From: Acanthochlamys bracteata
Taxonomy: Eukaryota; Streptophyta; Magnoliopsida; Pandanales; Velloziaceae
Length of the DNA: 64,000 nt
Direction of reading: 5' to 3'
NCBI GenBank assembly: GCA_019914995.1
Contig: CM034144.1
Location: 2,233,489-2,297,488 of the forward strand
Position 1 is the first letter of the stretch; each line of letters begins with the position of its first letter. This document shows positions 1-11,862 of this stretch, piece by piece. Made by a program: the position numbers and the translations under genes. Below the pieces are notes generated by a model, which saw only the letters and a program-made list of their open reading frames with translations, was not told the origin of the DNA and made no database searches.

Positions 1-417
1 AACAATACCGAGCAAGTAGATTGCCAGTAAATCCAAGAAGAACAAGCAAGAAAACGACAAGCACAAGCGATTCAAAAGTTCGGCGGCATACAAAAAATAT
101 CTGGATCGTCTCGGTTGCCGGTCTTGTCGCTGGCGACAATTCGATTCCAAGATTTCGACTCTGCCGGACTAGAAATCAAGGAATTGTTTGAATTTCAGGG
201 ATGGATGTCTCTAATCTCTTTGCCGGGAATGTACTTCAAGGAAAGCGTTCGGATCTTCTACGCAAATCTGAAATTAGCCGGGACTTTCTCACTCAGCATG
301 AAAGTTCATGAGGTAAGAATAAACCTGCAACCTAGATCCTTAGCAATGCTACTAAATATTCCATTCCATGAGAATGTGGATACATCATGGTTGTTAAAAT
401 CCCGATGTAAATGTTAA
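1..417 (+). pseudogene. Third-ORF (plant-transposon-like domain) fragment of element C, N-terminal part
   Basis: The reading frame from about 115 to 417 matches the N-terminal half of the third ORFs of elements A (7031-8582) and B (37902-39384). Shared features are a DFD...LEIKELFEFQGW block, then a VRIFYANL motif, then an INL..RSLAMLL.IP block. The style recalls the Pfam 'putative plant transposon protein' family (PF20167), but that is from memory and unsearched. The upstream basic stretch (1-110) lies in another frame, so at least one frameshift precedes it. The frame runs into an AT-rich insertion near 395. Function is unknown. Confidence 0.6.
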
Positions 418-1085
418 ATATGATTTTATGATTTTACATCAACAAGATCCCGATCTTACTTGTAACTTATAAGATCCCAATTTTAATTCTAAAATCCTTA
501 AGATCCCGATTTTACTTGCGATCTTACGATTTCATTTTATAAAAAAATTTCATGAATTAGGAGACCTTTCGAGGATTTTGAGCGAAGTTGGAATAGCTAA
601 AGAAAATCAATCATTCATTTGTATCGGATGCAGTTATGTTTGGTTTATTTTGTGAGAAGTTTATTATACGAGGAAAATATTCTCTATATGGTGGTATTTT
701 TAATTCTCTTTATTTTGAGGCCATAAATACGATTGCTTGACGCTTAATTAATTAATTACATAAAACATTGAATTTTTTTAAATATGATATAACTATATAA
801 ATATATAATTATAAAATAATAACATAATCTGTAAAGTTATTTTAATAATAAGCTAAATGAATATAAAAATTATTAATGATATAGTTTATCTGAACCACGA
901 ATATGAATATTATTAATTTATTACATTAAATAAATTATAAGAAAAATTATATGTTTAATTTCAGCAATTTTAATAAGTACTATTTAAAATTTTAAAAGTA
1001 GTAAATAATTTTATGAAATAATTATCGATAAGTAAGATCTTACGATCTTATTTAAAATTTCAATTTTACTATTCTACACAAACGA
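395..1085. repeat. AT-rich insertion inside the third ORF of element C, possibly a MITE
   Basis: About 690 bp of very AT-rich sequence separates two parts of the third ORF that are contiguous in elements A and B. The ends look loosely inverted: GTTAAAATCCCGAT near 395 and, read on the other strand, AGTAAAATTGAAAT near 1065. Short words such as GATCTTACGATC and AAGATCCCGATTTTA recur inside in both orientations. I see no ORF and cannot fix a target-site duplication, so a non-autonomous DNA transposon is a guess. Confidence 0.35.
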
Positions 1086-1259
1086 AACGATTCTACATAA
1101 AATTCCGGTGCTGACAATCTTAGATACAGTGAATTCAACTAAGGAGAATTACCTAAAGTTGACAGTGGATACAAACATCATTTCGGAAAAGGAGTTGAAA
1201 TCAATTGCTAATCTACCTCTTCTCTCACGAGATGTGTCATATCATCTCGAAAATCATCA

Positions 1260-1575
1260 TGTTGGGCCTCCAAGTTAGGCTAGGCTCGGTTAGTAGCATA
1301 TAGGGTTTGATCGGCCCGAGTGAAAGACGGACTAGCTTGGTGGGCTAGAGCCGGGTTAGTAGCGTAGGGTCCGGATGGTGCCCAAATAAAAAACGAGCCA
1401 GCTAATTTGGAGTTGGGCCAATAACTCGCCTTGGGTTAGGCCAAGTGTACTCTGGCTTAGTGGGCTTAACAGTCCTACATTGGCTGGGTGCTGGAATGGG
1501 TATGTGCTTATAAGTGGGAGATGCTAATCCCTAAAAGGTTGGCCAATTCTTTTAGTGTTGAAAACCGATCCTACA
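1260..1575 (+). repeat. Heterologous 5' LTR of element A (family 'LTR-B')
   Basis: It begins TGTTGGGCC and ends CTACA, directly after the target duplication and directly before the primer site. The sequence (AAGTTAGGCTAGGCTCG early; GGCTGGGTGCTGGAATGGG late) does not resemble the 3' LTR of A. It does match the module at 50228-50496 and its inverted counterpart at about 41665-41950, both inside the TRIM element of the inverted duplication. A TATA-like TGCTTATAAG lies near 1505. Confidence 0.7.
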
Positions 1576-1577
1576 AT

Positions 1578-1589
1578 TGGTATCAGAGC
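1578..1589 (+). other. Primer-binding site of element A
   Basis: TGGTATCAGAGC is the usual plant retrotransposon site complementary to the 3' end of initiator Met-tRNA. It begins 2 bp after the 5' LTR-like sequence. The following AGGCCTCC is shared with element B, so from here rightward A is SIRE-like. Confidence 0.85.
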
Positions 1590-1636
1590 AGGCCTCCAAA
1601 GTTAAATGTCTAATAACTTTAAGGTAAAAGATCCTT

Positions 1637-3333
1637 ATAGCTAACCTTGTTCCTATAGCTTTTGATGGAAGATCCTCCCACAGACCACCTCTCTTTGATA
1701 AAACTAACCATGGTTACTAGAAAACGAAGATGACAATCTCCATTCGAGCCCAAAACTTCACAATCTGGAAATTCATACATGATGGACCTATCATACCAAC
1801 AAAAGCTGGTCCAGATGAAATAAGAATTCTAACAACTGAACGTGAATATACTGATGAAGATAACAAGCTAATATCAATGAATGACAGAGCCATAAATCTT
1901 CTCTACTGTGCACTGAATCCAAACGAGCTCAATAGACTAGGTGCCTGAAATACTACAAAGAAAATATGGGATCAATTATAGGTAACAAATGAAGAAACCG
2001 CACAAGTCAAGGAGACTAGAGTAAATCTGCTCATGCATGAATATGAAAACTTCAAAATGAACAGAGGTGAGTCCATTACTCAAATGTTTATTAGATTTAC
2101 TAACATCATAAATCTTTTGAAAAATTTAGGGAAAGACTTTACACCCGAAGAGCTAAATTGGAAAATATTGAGAGCCGTGCTGCCAACCTTTGGATCAAAA
2201 GTGGATGCCATAGAAGAAAATCCAACCTTTCCTCAAATGATTCTGGATGAACTGATTGGTAAACTGATGACTAAAAAATTATCATTAAATAAAATCGATG
2301 AACGTCCTGAAAGAATTGCATTAAAGACTAACGATCAGCAAGCGAGTGATTTTTTCTCAGATGAAGATATTACACTTCTAACTAAAAAATTCAAAAGCTT
2401 TCTTAGAAAAAACAAGCTCAGAAGAAGAAGAGATTTTGGAAAAAACAATAGAGGAGAAGATAGACAAGACACAGACTGTTACAACTGCAACAAGACAGGA
2501 CACTTTAGAAACGAATGTCCCTTGCTGAAGAAATCTAAAATAAAGATACAATAAAAAAATGAACAATGATCGCCTGGAGTAACGAGGATGAAAGCTCATC
2601 AGAAGACGGTCAGATTGAGCTTGAGAAAAATAAAGAAGTCAATCTATGCTTGATGGCCGATCATAAAAACGCAAGTGAGCTAAGCTCTATAAATTATGAT
2701 GACTCTAATGAAAAATTAAAAGATGTGTTTGACGAACTATATGGAAAATTCCTACATGCTAAGACTGATTGCAAACTTATGAAAGTATGCATGCATAAAT
2801 TTAAGGATGAAAATGAATGTCTAAAGGAAGTAATACTTACATTAAAAAAAACCTTAGAAGACAAAACAGACGTAATAAAAGACACACTACATGCTGATTA
2901 TAATCATATGAACTCTAAACTATGTACATTTCACTTTAAAAATAAACAACTAATGCAAATTAATGAAAAGTTACATGTCAAGTTAGATGAGTGTAAGGCT
3001 GGTAAACTGACAAGTTGCACAGAAACCTCAAGTGTGGACATGATAAAAAGAATTGCTGAATTTGAAAAGATGAATGAAGCACTGAATCGAGAAGTAAGAT
3101 TGTCATATCCTACCATTCCAAATCTCAAGCTATTCATGAATGATTACACTACTATGTACATGGAAAAGAATGAACTGAAAGAAGAAAATCAAAGACTGCA
3201 TCAAGTAAACAAGAACCTCCAAGGCAAGAATCTTAATTTAGAAGCTTCACTAGCAAAATTTGTAAAAGTTAAATACAGACTTGATGCAATACTGGGAGCT
3301 CAACACAGCACGTATAAAAACCACAAAATATGA
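1637..3333 (+). pseudogene. gag of element A
   Basis: Homologous to gag of element B. The start codon is lost (ATA at 1637-1639 where B has ATG at 32478). A UBN2-type capsid region lies at about 1730-2300, followed by a CCHC zinc knuckle (CYNCNKTGHFRNEC) near 2477-2520. After it comes a Glu/Lys-rich predicted coiled coil (2566-3333) and a damaged second knuckle (YFHCGRKGHHINSYW, last Cys replaced by Tyr) near 3450-3500. Stops and frame changes near 1947, 2555 and 3333 break it into pieces. The normal role is assembly of virus-like particles. Confidence 0.8.
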
Positions 3334-3629
3334 AGATCAACCCTCTACCAGCTACACAGGTATGCAGTCAGCAAGGTTGCAGAACAAGAAAAATATGGTG
3401 TTCAGAGAATACACAGTTGGTGAGTCATATTCCTCAACACCATTCGTTAAATATTTTCATTGTGGTAGAAAAGGTCATCATATTAATTCTTATTGGTATA
3501 AAAAGAACATCAACAAAATAAAAATGATATGGATTCCAAAAAGAACTATTAACAGCACTAACTCTCTAGGACCCAAAGAAATTTGGGTACCTAAACACTG
3601 AAACTCTCTTTTAGAGGAAGGAGAGGAGT

Positions 3630-6600
3630 CAATCCGACTGAAATATAACAAGTGGTATTTAGACAGCGGGTGCTTAAAATATATGATTGGGAATTAAAGA
3701 TGCTTCAGTAGTCTGCAAAAACAATCCGGTGGAAATGTGATTGTAGGAGACAACAGTAAGTGCAAAGTAGTAGGTGTAGGAAAGATAGGTAATACCTCAT
3801 CCCTCCATATCGAAAATGTTCTTCATGTTAAAAAATTAAAACACAACTTAATAAGTATAAGTGAACTTTGACAATAGCTTCAAAGTCAACTTTGATAATC
3901 ACTATTTTTCATCGTTAATTTATCATCCGGAGAAGAGGTACTAAACGGAAAAAGGGAAGGTAATGTTTACGTTCTTTATATTGATGATCTCCCTAACCAT
4001 AAAATGTGTTTAGTTGCTAGTCAGTAGGAAAATAGCTGACTCTAGCACAGACGATTGGGACACTTCAACATAAAAATTCTATCAAAACTATCTAAATTAA
4101 AATTAGTAAAAGGTCTAACTGAAACGAAGTACAGTCTGGATGAACTATATGATGCCTGTGCAAAAAAAAAATAAGTAAAGTCATCGTTCAAGCTCAAGCA
4201 AGCAGTAATAACTAGCAAGACATTACAACTACTGCATATGGATTTGTTAGGACCGTCCAGAACAGCGAGCTTGGGAGGTAAGTACTATGCTTAGCAGTTG
4301 TAGATGACTATCCGCATTTTTGTTGGGTTTACTTTCTCGCATATAAAAATGATGCACTAAAAACATTTATATGTTTTTTCAAAAAGTTTCAAAAAAAACT
4401 CGATTTCAATATCTACTTTGTGAGAAGTGATCATGATAAAGAATTTCAAAATTTCTATTTTGATAAATTTTGTGACAATAATGGTTTAACTCATAATTTC
4501 TCTACTCCTAAAATTCCCCAACAGAATGGTGTAGTGGAAAGAAAAAATCGGGTGCTTGTAGAAATTGGCAGAACCATGTTATTAGAACAGAACTTGCGAT
4601 AATACTTTTGAGCCGAAGCAGTCAACACTACATGTCATATAATTAATCGTGCACTTATTTGACCCATTTTTAAAAAAACTCTATATGAGCTTCTAAAGGG
4701 AAGAACCCCTAATATTGCTTATTTAAGAACTTTTGGTTGCAAATGCTTCATACAGAATAATGGTAAAGATAATCTTGGAAAGTTTGATGCAAAGAGCGAC
4801 GAAGAAATTTTTCTTGATTACTCTCCTACGTTAAAAGCATATAGAATTGTCAATAAAAAAATTGTGATTGTTGAAGAATCTGTGCATTTATTATTTAATG
4901 AGTCTAACAATGGGCCAAGAAAGAATCCAAAATTAGATGTAGGGTCAGAAGAAGAAGAATTATTTTCGTCAGCAGAAATACAGCAAATTCCAAAGAAATA
5001 AACAGCGGACGAACAACCAGCTGAAATAATAGAGAACAAACAAGTCTTTGGAGGTCTCCTTGATCAAGTAGAAATCAATAAACCAATTCACAGACCTTTC
5101 AAGTACAGATCCAGTCATCCACAGGAAAACATATTGGGTGAGATAAATGAAGTTATACGAACTACATCTCAATTTAGAAATAACTTTATGGAACATTCTG
5201 TATTTGTATCAAACTTGCAGCCAAAGTGCATATATGATGCTCTAAAAGATAACTCATGGATCATTACTATGTAAGAAGAGTTAAATCAGTTTGAAAGAAA
5301 CAATGTGTGGCATCTTATTAAGAAACCACTAAATAAATCCATCATAGAAACTAAGTGGGTTTTTAAAAATAAAATAGATGAAAATGAAAATATCATTAGA
5401 AATAAAGCTAGATTAGTAGCAAAATAATATAATCAAGAAGAAGCCATCGATTTCGATGAAATATATGCTCTTGTTGCACGTCTTGAGGCTATCAGAATAT
5501 TACTTGCTTTTGCATGTCATAAAGACTTTAAACTCTTTCAAATTGATGTTAAAAGTGTCTTTTTGAATAGATTTCTAAAGGAAGAAGTATATATTGAACA
5601 ACCTCCTGGCTTTGAGAATACTAATTTTTCACACCATGTTTACAAACTGAACAAAGCACTCTATGGTCTGAAATAAGCTCCCAGAGCTTGGTATGAGCGG
5701 TTAAGCACATTCCTAATTGAAAAAGACTTCAGTCGAGATAATATTGACTTAACTCTATTTACTTTGCAAGAAGATAATGACATGCTAATTGTTCAGATTC
5801 ACGTAGATGACATAATTTTCGGTGCTACTAACGAAAGACTATGCAGAAAATTCTCTGAGCTGATGCAAGAAGAATTTGAAATGAGCCTCATGGGGAAATT
5901 GAACTACTTTCTCGGCTTACAAATCAAACAACTGAAAAAATGCATGTTCATAAATCAGAGTAATTATGCTAAAGATTTGATCAAGAAATATAGCATGGAA
6001 CCAAGTAGGAGATAAGGGCTCCAGTGTTTACTTCCTACAACTAAACCGGGATGAAATAAGTAAAGCAGTCGATAAAAAATTATATAGAGGTATGATCGAA
6101 TCTCTTTTATACCTAACTGCTAGTAGGCCAGATATTCAATTCAGTGTATACTTATGTGCTAGATTTTAAAGTGATCCTAAAAAATCCCACATGATAGTTG
6201 TAAAACGAATCATTAGATATTTAGTTAGAACTAAAGAGCTAGGATTGTTCTATCCCAGAGGTTGTGAACTTAATTTATATGCATATGCTGACGCTGAGTT
6301 TGGTGGATGCAAGCTTGATAAAAAGAGTACAAGTGGTTCCTGTCAGTTTCTAGGAAGCTGCTTGATATCGTGGTGCTCTAGGAAATAATCGTCAGTAGTT
6401 ATGTCCACTGCCGAAACAGAGTACGTAACCGCTGGGAGCTGTTGCACTCAGATACTTTGGATAAAATAGCAACTACTAGATTTTAGCTTTGATTTTAAAA
6501 ATGTGCCTATATTCTGTAATAACACTAGTGCCATTAAGTTAACGAAGAATTCCGTTCAACATTCTCGCACAAAGCATATTGACTTATGACATCATTCATT

Positions 6601-6700
6601 AGAGAACATGTTGAATGCAATAATATAATTTTAAACTTTGTTAACTCTGGAAATCAACTACTGATGTCTTTACTAAGCCTATAAGATTGGACTCCTTTTC
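3630..6700 (+). pseudogene. pol of element A (protease, integrase, RT, RNase H)
   Basis: A row of short frames matches pol of element B. Visible parts are a protease-like LDSGC (about 3660), an HHCC and DDE integrase region with HNFSTPKIPQQNGVVERKNR (4490-4550), an RT region with HVDDIIFGATNE (5800-5840), and RNase H with DAEFGG (6290-6310). In-frame stops are frequent, for example in the expected YGLKQAP region near 5675 (TAA for CAA). No long ORF survives. Confidence 0.85.
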
Positions 6701-7030
6701 AAAGATATGCCATAAATTAGGTTTATGCCTTATATAAATTTGCTCTATTTCGCACGTCTCTGTTTTACGTCAAGCACGCAATCAGCCATACAACAGCTAG
6801 CTGCATTCATCAAAATGGCTCATCATATAGCTAAGTAGCTTACCGATCACATGCTCAAAATATGACTAGCTGACTCATTTCAAGCTCGATATATTACAAG
6901 CTAGCTCAAGCAGACAATCTCTTCTATCTCCTCTTCATCCCGAAGCCAAAAACCTCTCCTCCCGAAACCCTTACTCAAAAAATCTTCAGTCTCCGATCTC
7001 ACAAATCGATTCTTGCTCTCAATCTAAGCC

Positions 7031-8582
7031 ATGACAAAGAAAATTCCAAAGTCTCAGCCGAAGCACCTCAAGACTACTGTCGACGGCTAGGATAGATTCA
7101 CTGGAAAGAGCGAATTTGAAAAATATAGCCGGCAACTAACAACTCCGATCTTGACTCCGGCAAGCGTAAACTTTGACGATTTCAACTATTTCGGCTTGGA
7201 GGTGGATAAGTTGCACGAAGCACAAGGATGGCTACAATTCAACAATTTGCCGAAGAATATTCCAAAGACTACGTTCGAGTGTTCTATGCTAATCTTCACG
7301 AGACAGGAAATTCATCGATTCAGACAATAGTGAACGGCATTGAAATAAATCTTGAAGGTAGATCAATGTCCTTGATGTTGGACATACTTTACAAAGATGA
7401 CATGCCGCCGGTAAATGACTTTAAGATAAACTATTTGAAACAAGCTCTGGACACCAAGACAATGACAAAATACCAAATGACTCCGCCGCTCATCTGCCAT
7501 TACTACTAACAGCACTCTGCCATATTATCTTAAGATGATAGTTCCACGCTCTGGTAGCCATAATGTGATCACAACTTATAATGCTTTTCTGTATGGAGGA
7601 TGGTCAAGAAACTTCCCATTAATCTCTGTGAAGTGATGCTGCACCACATGATCAGGGTTTCAAAATCGGGAAGTATTTTTCATATCCTCACATCATTTGT
7701 CGAGTTTGCAGTCTTAAAATTGTGCCTATGGGATCAATACAAGTAAAGAAGATGTTTAAACTAGATGCTAGATTTTTTAGGGGAATCACTGAGGCAGAAG
7801 CAAAGCCCAATAGAGACACTCAGGCTGACTTCTTGACTGACATCCATGCAGTCTTAACTCCATTGCAAGAATGCTTAACTAATGTTCATTGTGCAATCCT
7901 TAAGCAGACCAAGGAGATCAAAAAGATCAATGTCAACTTTGAACAGCTCAGAGATGCCATTCGCCAACCAGAGCATATTACAAGTAGAGCTGCACAGGAG
8001 GAGACAACAAAGACAGAGAAAGAACAAGCTCAGAAGTGTCCAGAACAGGATGCTGGAAAGACATATCCACCACAGAAGGAAACAAGCAAGAACAAACAAG
8101 GACAGGAGGAAACCTCTGATCAGAGAGAAAAGTCTGAAAGCTCTAAGATTGCAACAGAGACTCTTATGAATGAAAGACTGCCAAATACAGATGCAGAATT
8201 ACCCACTGATGACCCTTCTCCAACAACTTCAGAAGCAGTGTTTCCTGAGACTATGTCCACACCTATTATCCTCCAAGAGACCCCAACAATAATGCACGAT
8301 GATCCTCCTATTCCAGTAGTTCCAACAGCAGAACCATCTGGCCCTCAACCTATTACCATCATACCTCCTCCTTCTACTCCTCAACCCTCAAAGACTTATG
8401 TCCCAAGTCTGCTTCTCAAATGCAAAAACATTAAAAGAAAAGCTCACAAATCTGTCTCCAGTTCTACCCCCCTTCTTAGTGAAGATGTTGTAATACTTCC
8501 TCAATCTTCTTTTGTCAAACCCAAACATCAACATCCCAGGCCTCCTGGGTGCAAAACCTCCACCAAATGCAAAAATATTTAG
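7031..8582 (+). pseudogene. Accessory third ORF of element A
   Basis: It sits between pol and the 3' LTR, where env-like ORFs occur in the SIRE/Maximus copia lineage. It starts at ATG 7031 (MTKK), has a stop at about 7090 and a frame change near 7220-7230, and shows EFEKYSRQL, PASVNFDDFNYFGLEV, VRVFYANL and INLEGRSMSLMLDI blocks. A second readable part (7722-8582) holds VKKMFKLDARFFRGI, a low-complexity Glu/Thr/Pro tract, and a basic tail (KCKNIKRKAHKSVSSS, then VVILPQSS). I see no signal peptide or membrane segment, so it does not look like an envelope protein. The first half resembles the plant-transposon-like domain seen in C and B. Function is unknown. Confidence 0.7.
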
Positions 8583-8871
8583 TTGATCATAATGCTTAGG
8601 CCTTGTCTATTTCTTTGTTTTTCATTTCTGATGACTATGTTAGCTTTATTATCTTTATTTTTCTCAGTTATGTTAAGTTTACTGCTCTATCTATGCCATT
8701 TGGTTTAAAATTAAACTATTGCATTTAATTTGCATACAATTGTCCTACTGTTTTATCTTTTTGAGATGACAAAGGGAGAGAAAAGGCGGCAGAATTATTA
8801 TGTATGCGTACAATATACAATATGTTGGCACAACTATTTGTTATTACAGATATAAAAAACATGCATAAGTT

Positions 8872-9070
8872 GAGGGGGAGCTACATACAGGTAAGCAACT
8901 ACAAATAAAATGCACAAGCTGAGGGGGAGCTACACACAGGTAACCAAGAGTAAGATTTTGTTTGTGCAATGATTAAAAGTAAAACAAATTGCTCTAATAA
9001 TGATATATTTGAATTGGATACATAAATCAATAAATTTTAATTATTTTATCATCATAAAAAAGGGAAAGAT
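8872..9070 (+). other. Purine tracts upstream of the 3' LTR of element A
   Basis: Two near-identical tracts, TGAGGGGGAGCTAC at 8871 and 8920, are followed by the terminal tract AAAAAGGGAAAGAT ending at 9070, immediately before the TGTTGG of the 3' LTR. The last is the probable polypurine primer. The first two are duplicated and have counterparts in element B. Confidence 0.6.
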
Positions 9071-10576
9071 TGTTGGAACCCATAGGGATTGATTTTGATG
9101 ATAATAGTGAATTAAGAATCATGATTTATTTTGGACTAATAAATTGAAATCAAGTTCTGCAGGATTAAATAAAACGAGTTTATCTTACGTTCGATAGATA
9201 ACAATCACAATCATTAAACAGCCAGCTGCTCTGCTACTGTCAATATGATAATCGAGCAGCATACAGAATAGAGAATTTTACAGACACTCAACAGCCAGTC
9301 GTTCAGCCACTAATTATATGAAGACTTTTCTGTGACGCACAAAAACAGAGGATTGGGTTCAATAACGAAGCTCCTGCTCAAACTTTTCATTTCAAGATCT
9401 TTCAGATACAAATTTTACTGAAACAAATCAGACGATACAAAATTTACAACGATTCAAAAATCATCTTATTCATAAGAAGAGCAAAGTTCAATGCTAAAGG
9501 AAAAAAAAGAGATACCCATTGGATACAACTAAAATTAACTAAACAAGTCAAGCTGCTAAAGTCAAACCAATCAAAAGCAGACAATCCAGAATGTATTAAA
9601 TCAGGACAAGCCAACTCAGCTGGAAAACTGAATACAACATTTCAGCTGAAGCAAGTCTAGGATCGTTGGTGGGAGAATTCAAATTTCCTTTCTCATTGCA
9701 TTTAATGTCGATGGAAGACTTACACTAGAGTAGTCGAAACAGATTGTGGAGACAGTTGATTAACCGCTGAACAAATTGCTCCTCTCCATCTTGGAAATCT
9801 ACCAATACAAAAAGGCGCCAACGGCAAGTTTCTTTAACGGAAAGAATCATTTTGCAAAGACGACAGAGTCTATAAAAAGAGAAGCAAAGGAACAGAGGAA
9901 AGAAGAACAAAAACTCAAAAAAACTCATCCGCTCTATAACGTTCAATCCACTCAAGTGAAAAAAAAATTCTTGCTGCTGATAACACAGAAAGCATCATCC
10001 TCAGCAACTACTTCGATCTTCTCAATAGAAAACTTTAAGAACATTCACTTACATTGAAATAGATTATGTGTCTAACCTTTCTCTTTTAACTTTATATAGT
10101 TTTGTGATAGGGTGCTCGGTGCACATAGCAAAGAAGCTCAATTGGAGCTTGATGAAAGTTCATAAATTTTGTAATAGACCTCGCATATTGTCCAAAGGGA
10201 CTAGGTTGTCCAGTAGGCTGTGAAGGGTTATTTTGGTGAAGAAATCCTTAAGGAGCAAGTGTGCTCGGTGAAACACTTTGCTCTTGATGTATGTGTAGCT
10301 TGTTAAAAGTTTAGTAAGCTTAGCTCTTGTGATAGACCAACCGGAGATGTAGGCAAAAAAGTTTGCCGAACCACGTAAATACTCCGAGTACTCTAACCTG
10401 AACGTAGCCAATAGTAAAAATTAGATATACGTATTAACACTCTGTCTACAGGATACAAGATCATTCACAGCCGGTTGAAAATCAGCAGTCAATAGGAATA
10501 TTATCTTAACAAAAAATTTTGTTTATCAACCCAATTCACTCCTACTTCTTGAGTTTTTTTTGCAGGAAATTCAACA
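9071..10576 (+). repeat. 3' LTR of element A (1.5 kb, SIRE-like)
   Basis: It runs from TGTTGGAACC to TTCAACA. The first 110 bp align readily with both LTRs of element B (shared GATTTTGATGATAA and AATCAAGTTCTGCAGGATTA words), and the ends have the same CAATTCAC...TTGAGTT sequence before the terminal CA. Open frames inside it (for example 9725-9955 minus) are not conserved as protein and are not called as genes. Confidence 0.85.
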
Positions 10577-10581
10577 CATCA

Positions 10582-11345
10582 TACTTAGGATTAGAAGTAG
10601 AATGATCTGTCCACTGTTGACTTCTACATTCTTTGGAGAATAATAAAAAATCTTCCTATAAATATCACTGAGCTTCTGATCAGTCACATGAAAAAGCATA
10701 CAAATCTAAAGCGAAGCATATGCCATACCCTCATATCGTCAGCAGCATTTGCCGAAAATTAGATATGGAGATGGATAAATTTGAAAATGCTAAAATACAG
10801 AATAGAGTAGTTCTGGATGGAAATTTCATTACTAGGTTAACCTCGGCCGAGACTAGAGGAGCTCACTCTTCTGGACAGTAGCAGCAAACCAATACAGAAA
10901 TTCCATAGCAGTCTATACGTCCAGAGGAACCAGGATGTCTTGTAGTTCCATTAGAACAGCTAGAACAAATGAAACACACCATCAAAAGCCTACAAACTGA
11001 GTTGAAAGGACAAATACAGAAATTACAAGACACAATTGCATCTCAAGCTGAACTCAGCGATTCCAGATTTTTAAAAGTTAGGAACACCATCATCTCCGCT
11101 CTAAGAACTAAAGAAATCTGTTCAGAAAAAGGACAGTAGAGGAGCTGAAACAGAATATCAACCAGAGCCACTAGAGCTGCAAGAATAAAAACAAAAACTA
11201 TCTCTAAGGAACCTATCTTTAAGGATGAACTTGAAATTCTTTCTTAATCATCTCCTGCTCCACCCAAGCATAAAAGATCTAGACCATTTGGAAGCAGATC
11301 CTCTGGCAGAAGCAAAACCAAACCAACATTTGAAACCTTTCTTAG
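10582..11345 (+). pseudogene. Third-ORF fragment of element C, C-terminal part
   Basis: It continues the reading of 1100-1259 after element A. LPINITELLISHMKKH (about 10650-10697) matches the LPINLCEMMLHHM block of element B, and an ICHTLISS block follows. Downstream are a charged region and a Ser/Arg/Lys-rich tail (about 11260-11330) in the place of the basic tail of A and B. Several in-frame stops and frame shifts are present. Confidence 0.6.
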
Positions 11346-11862
11346 TCCAAAACCTATCTGCAATCTAATTACTATATTTTGCTTAACTCTTAAAGAAGGC
11401 TTTTGGTGTAATGTATGTTTGTCTATGTCTTAAATCCACCTAGATGCATATCTTTTGTTTATCTATTTTAATGTCTATGTATCTCTAGGACCTTGCTACA
11501 TTTTGGTTGTTTAATCAATATGAATTTTTTTTATGCATGTTTAAAGTCTATCTTCCTTTCAATGGTTGCATTTTTTTTGCTGCTGACAAAAATAGGGAGA
11601 AGTATTAGAATATCAGTAACATTGCAGCACAGGTTGAATAGAAAAAGGGGGAGAATTTATCAAGGTATAGCATTCAAGGTATGAGATACATTATAACATT
11701 TATGTTTTATCTTAACATACATGGCATAGACTAAGGGTGAGCAGCGTACAAAATAGGTCATCAAGGTAATACAAGATAGTAAAAGAAAAATATTATCACT
11801 GCTTTTCTTTTTACACAAAATAACTTTAAAATATATTTTGTCATCATCAATAATGGGGAGAA
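11346..11862 (+). other. T-rich non-coding spacer and purine tract of element C
   Basis: Between third ORF and 3' LTR, as in A (8583-9070) and B (39385-39839), the sequence is T-rich and non-coding. It ends in TAATGGGGAGAA at about 11851-11862, the probable polypurine tract. Only one weak internal purine-rich run (AAAGGGGGAGAA near 11643) is visible here. Confidence 0.5.

Larger units (their letters stand above)
1260..10576 (+). mobile_element. SIRE-like Ty1/copia retrotransposon A (degenerate)
   Basis: A 9.3 kb element inserted in element C with a perfect 5-bp duplication, CATCA, at 1255-1259 and 10577-10581. The order is LTR-like 5' end (1260-1575), Met-tRNA primer site (1578-1589), gag, pol (protease, integrase, RT, RNase H), accessory third ORF, purine tracts, and 3' LTR (9071-10576). 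Coding parts closely parallel element B but carry many stops and frameshifts, so it is older and inactive. Its two terminal repeats are not homologous: the 5' end is a 316-bp sequence of a different family and the 3' LTR is about 1.5 kb and SIRE-like. Confidence 0.85.
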
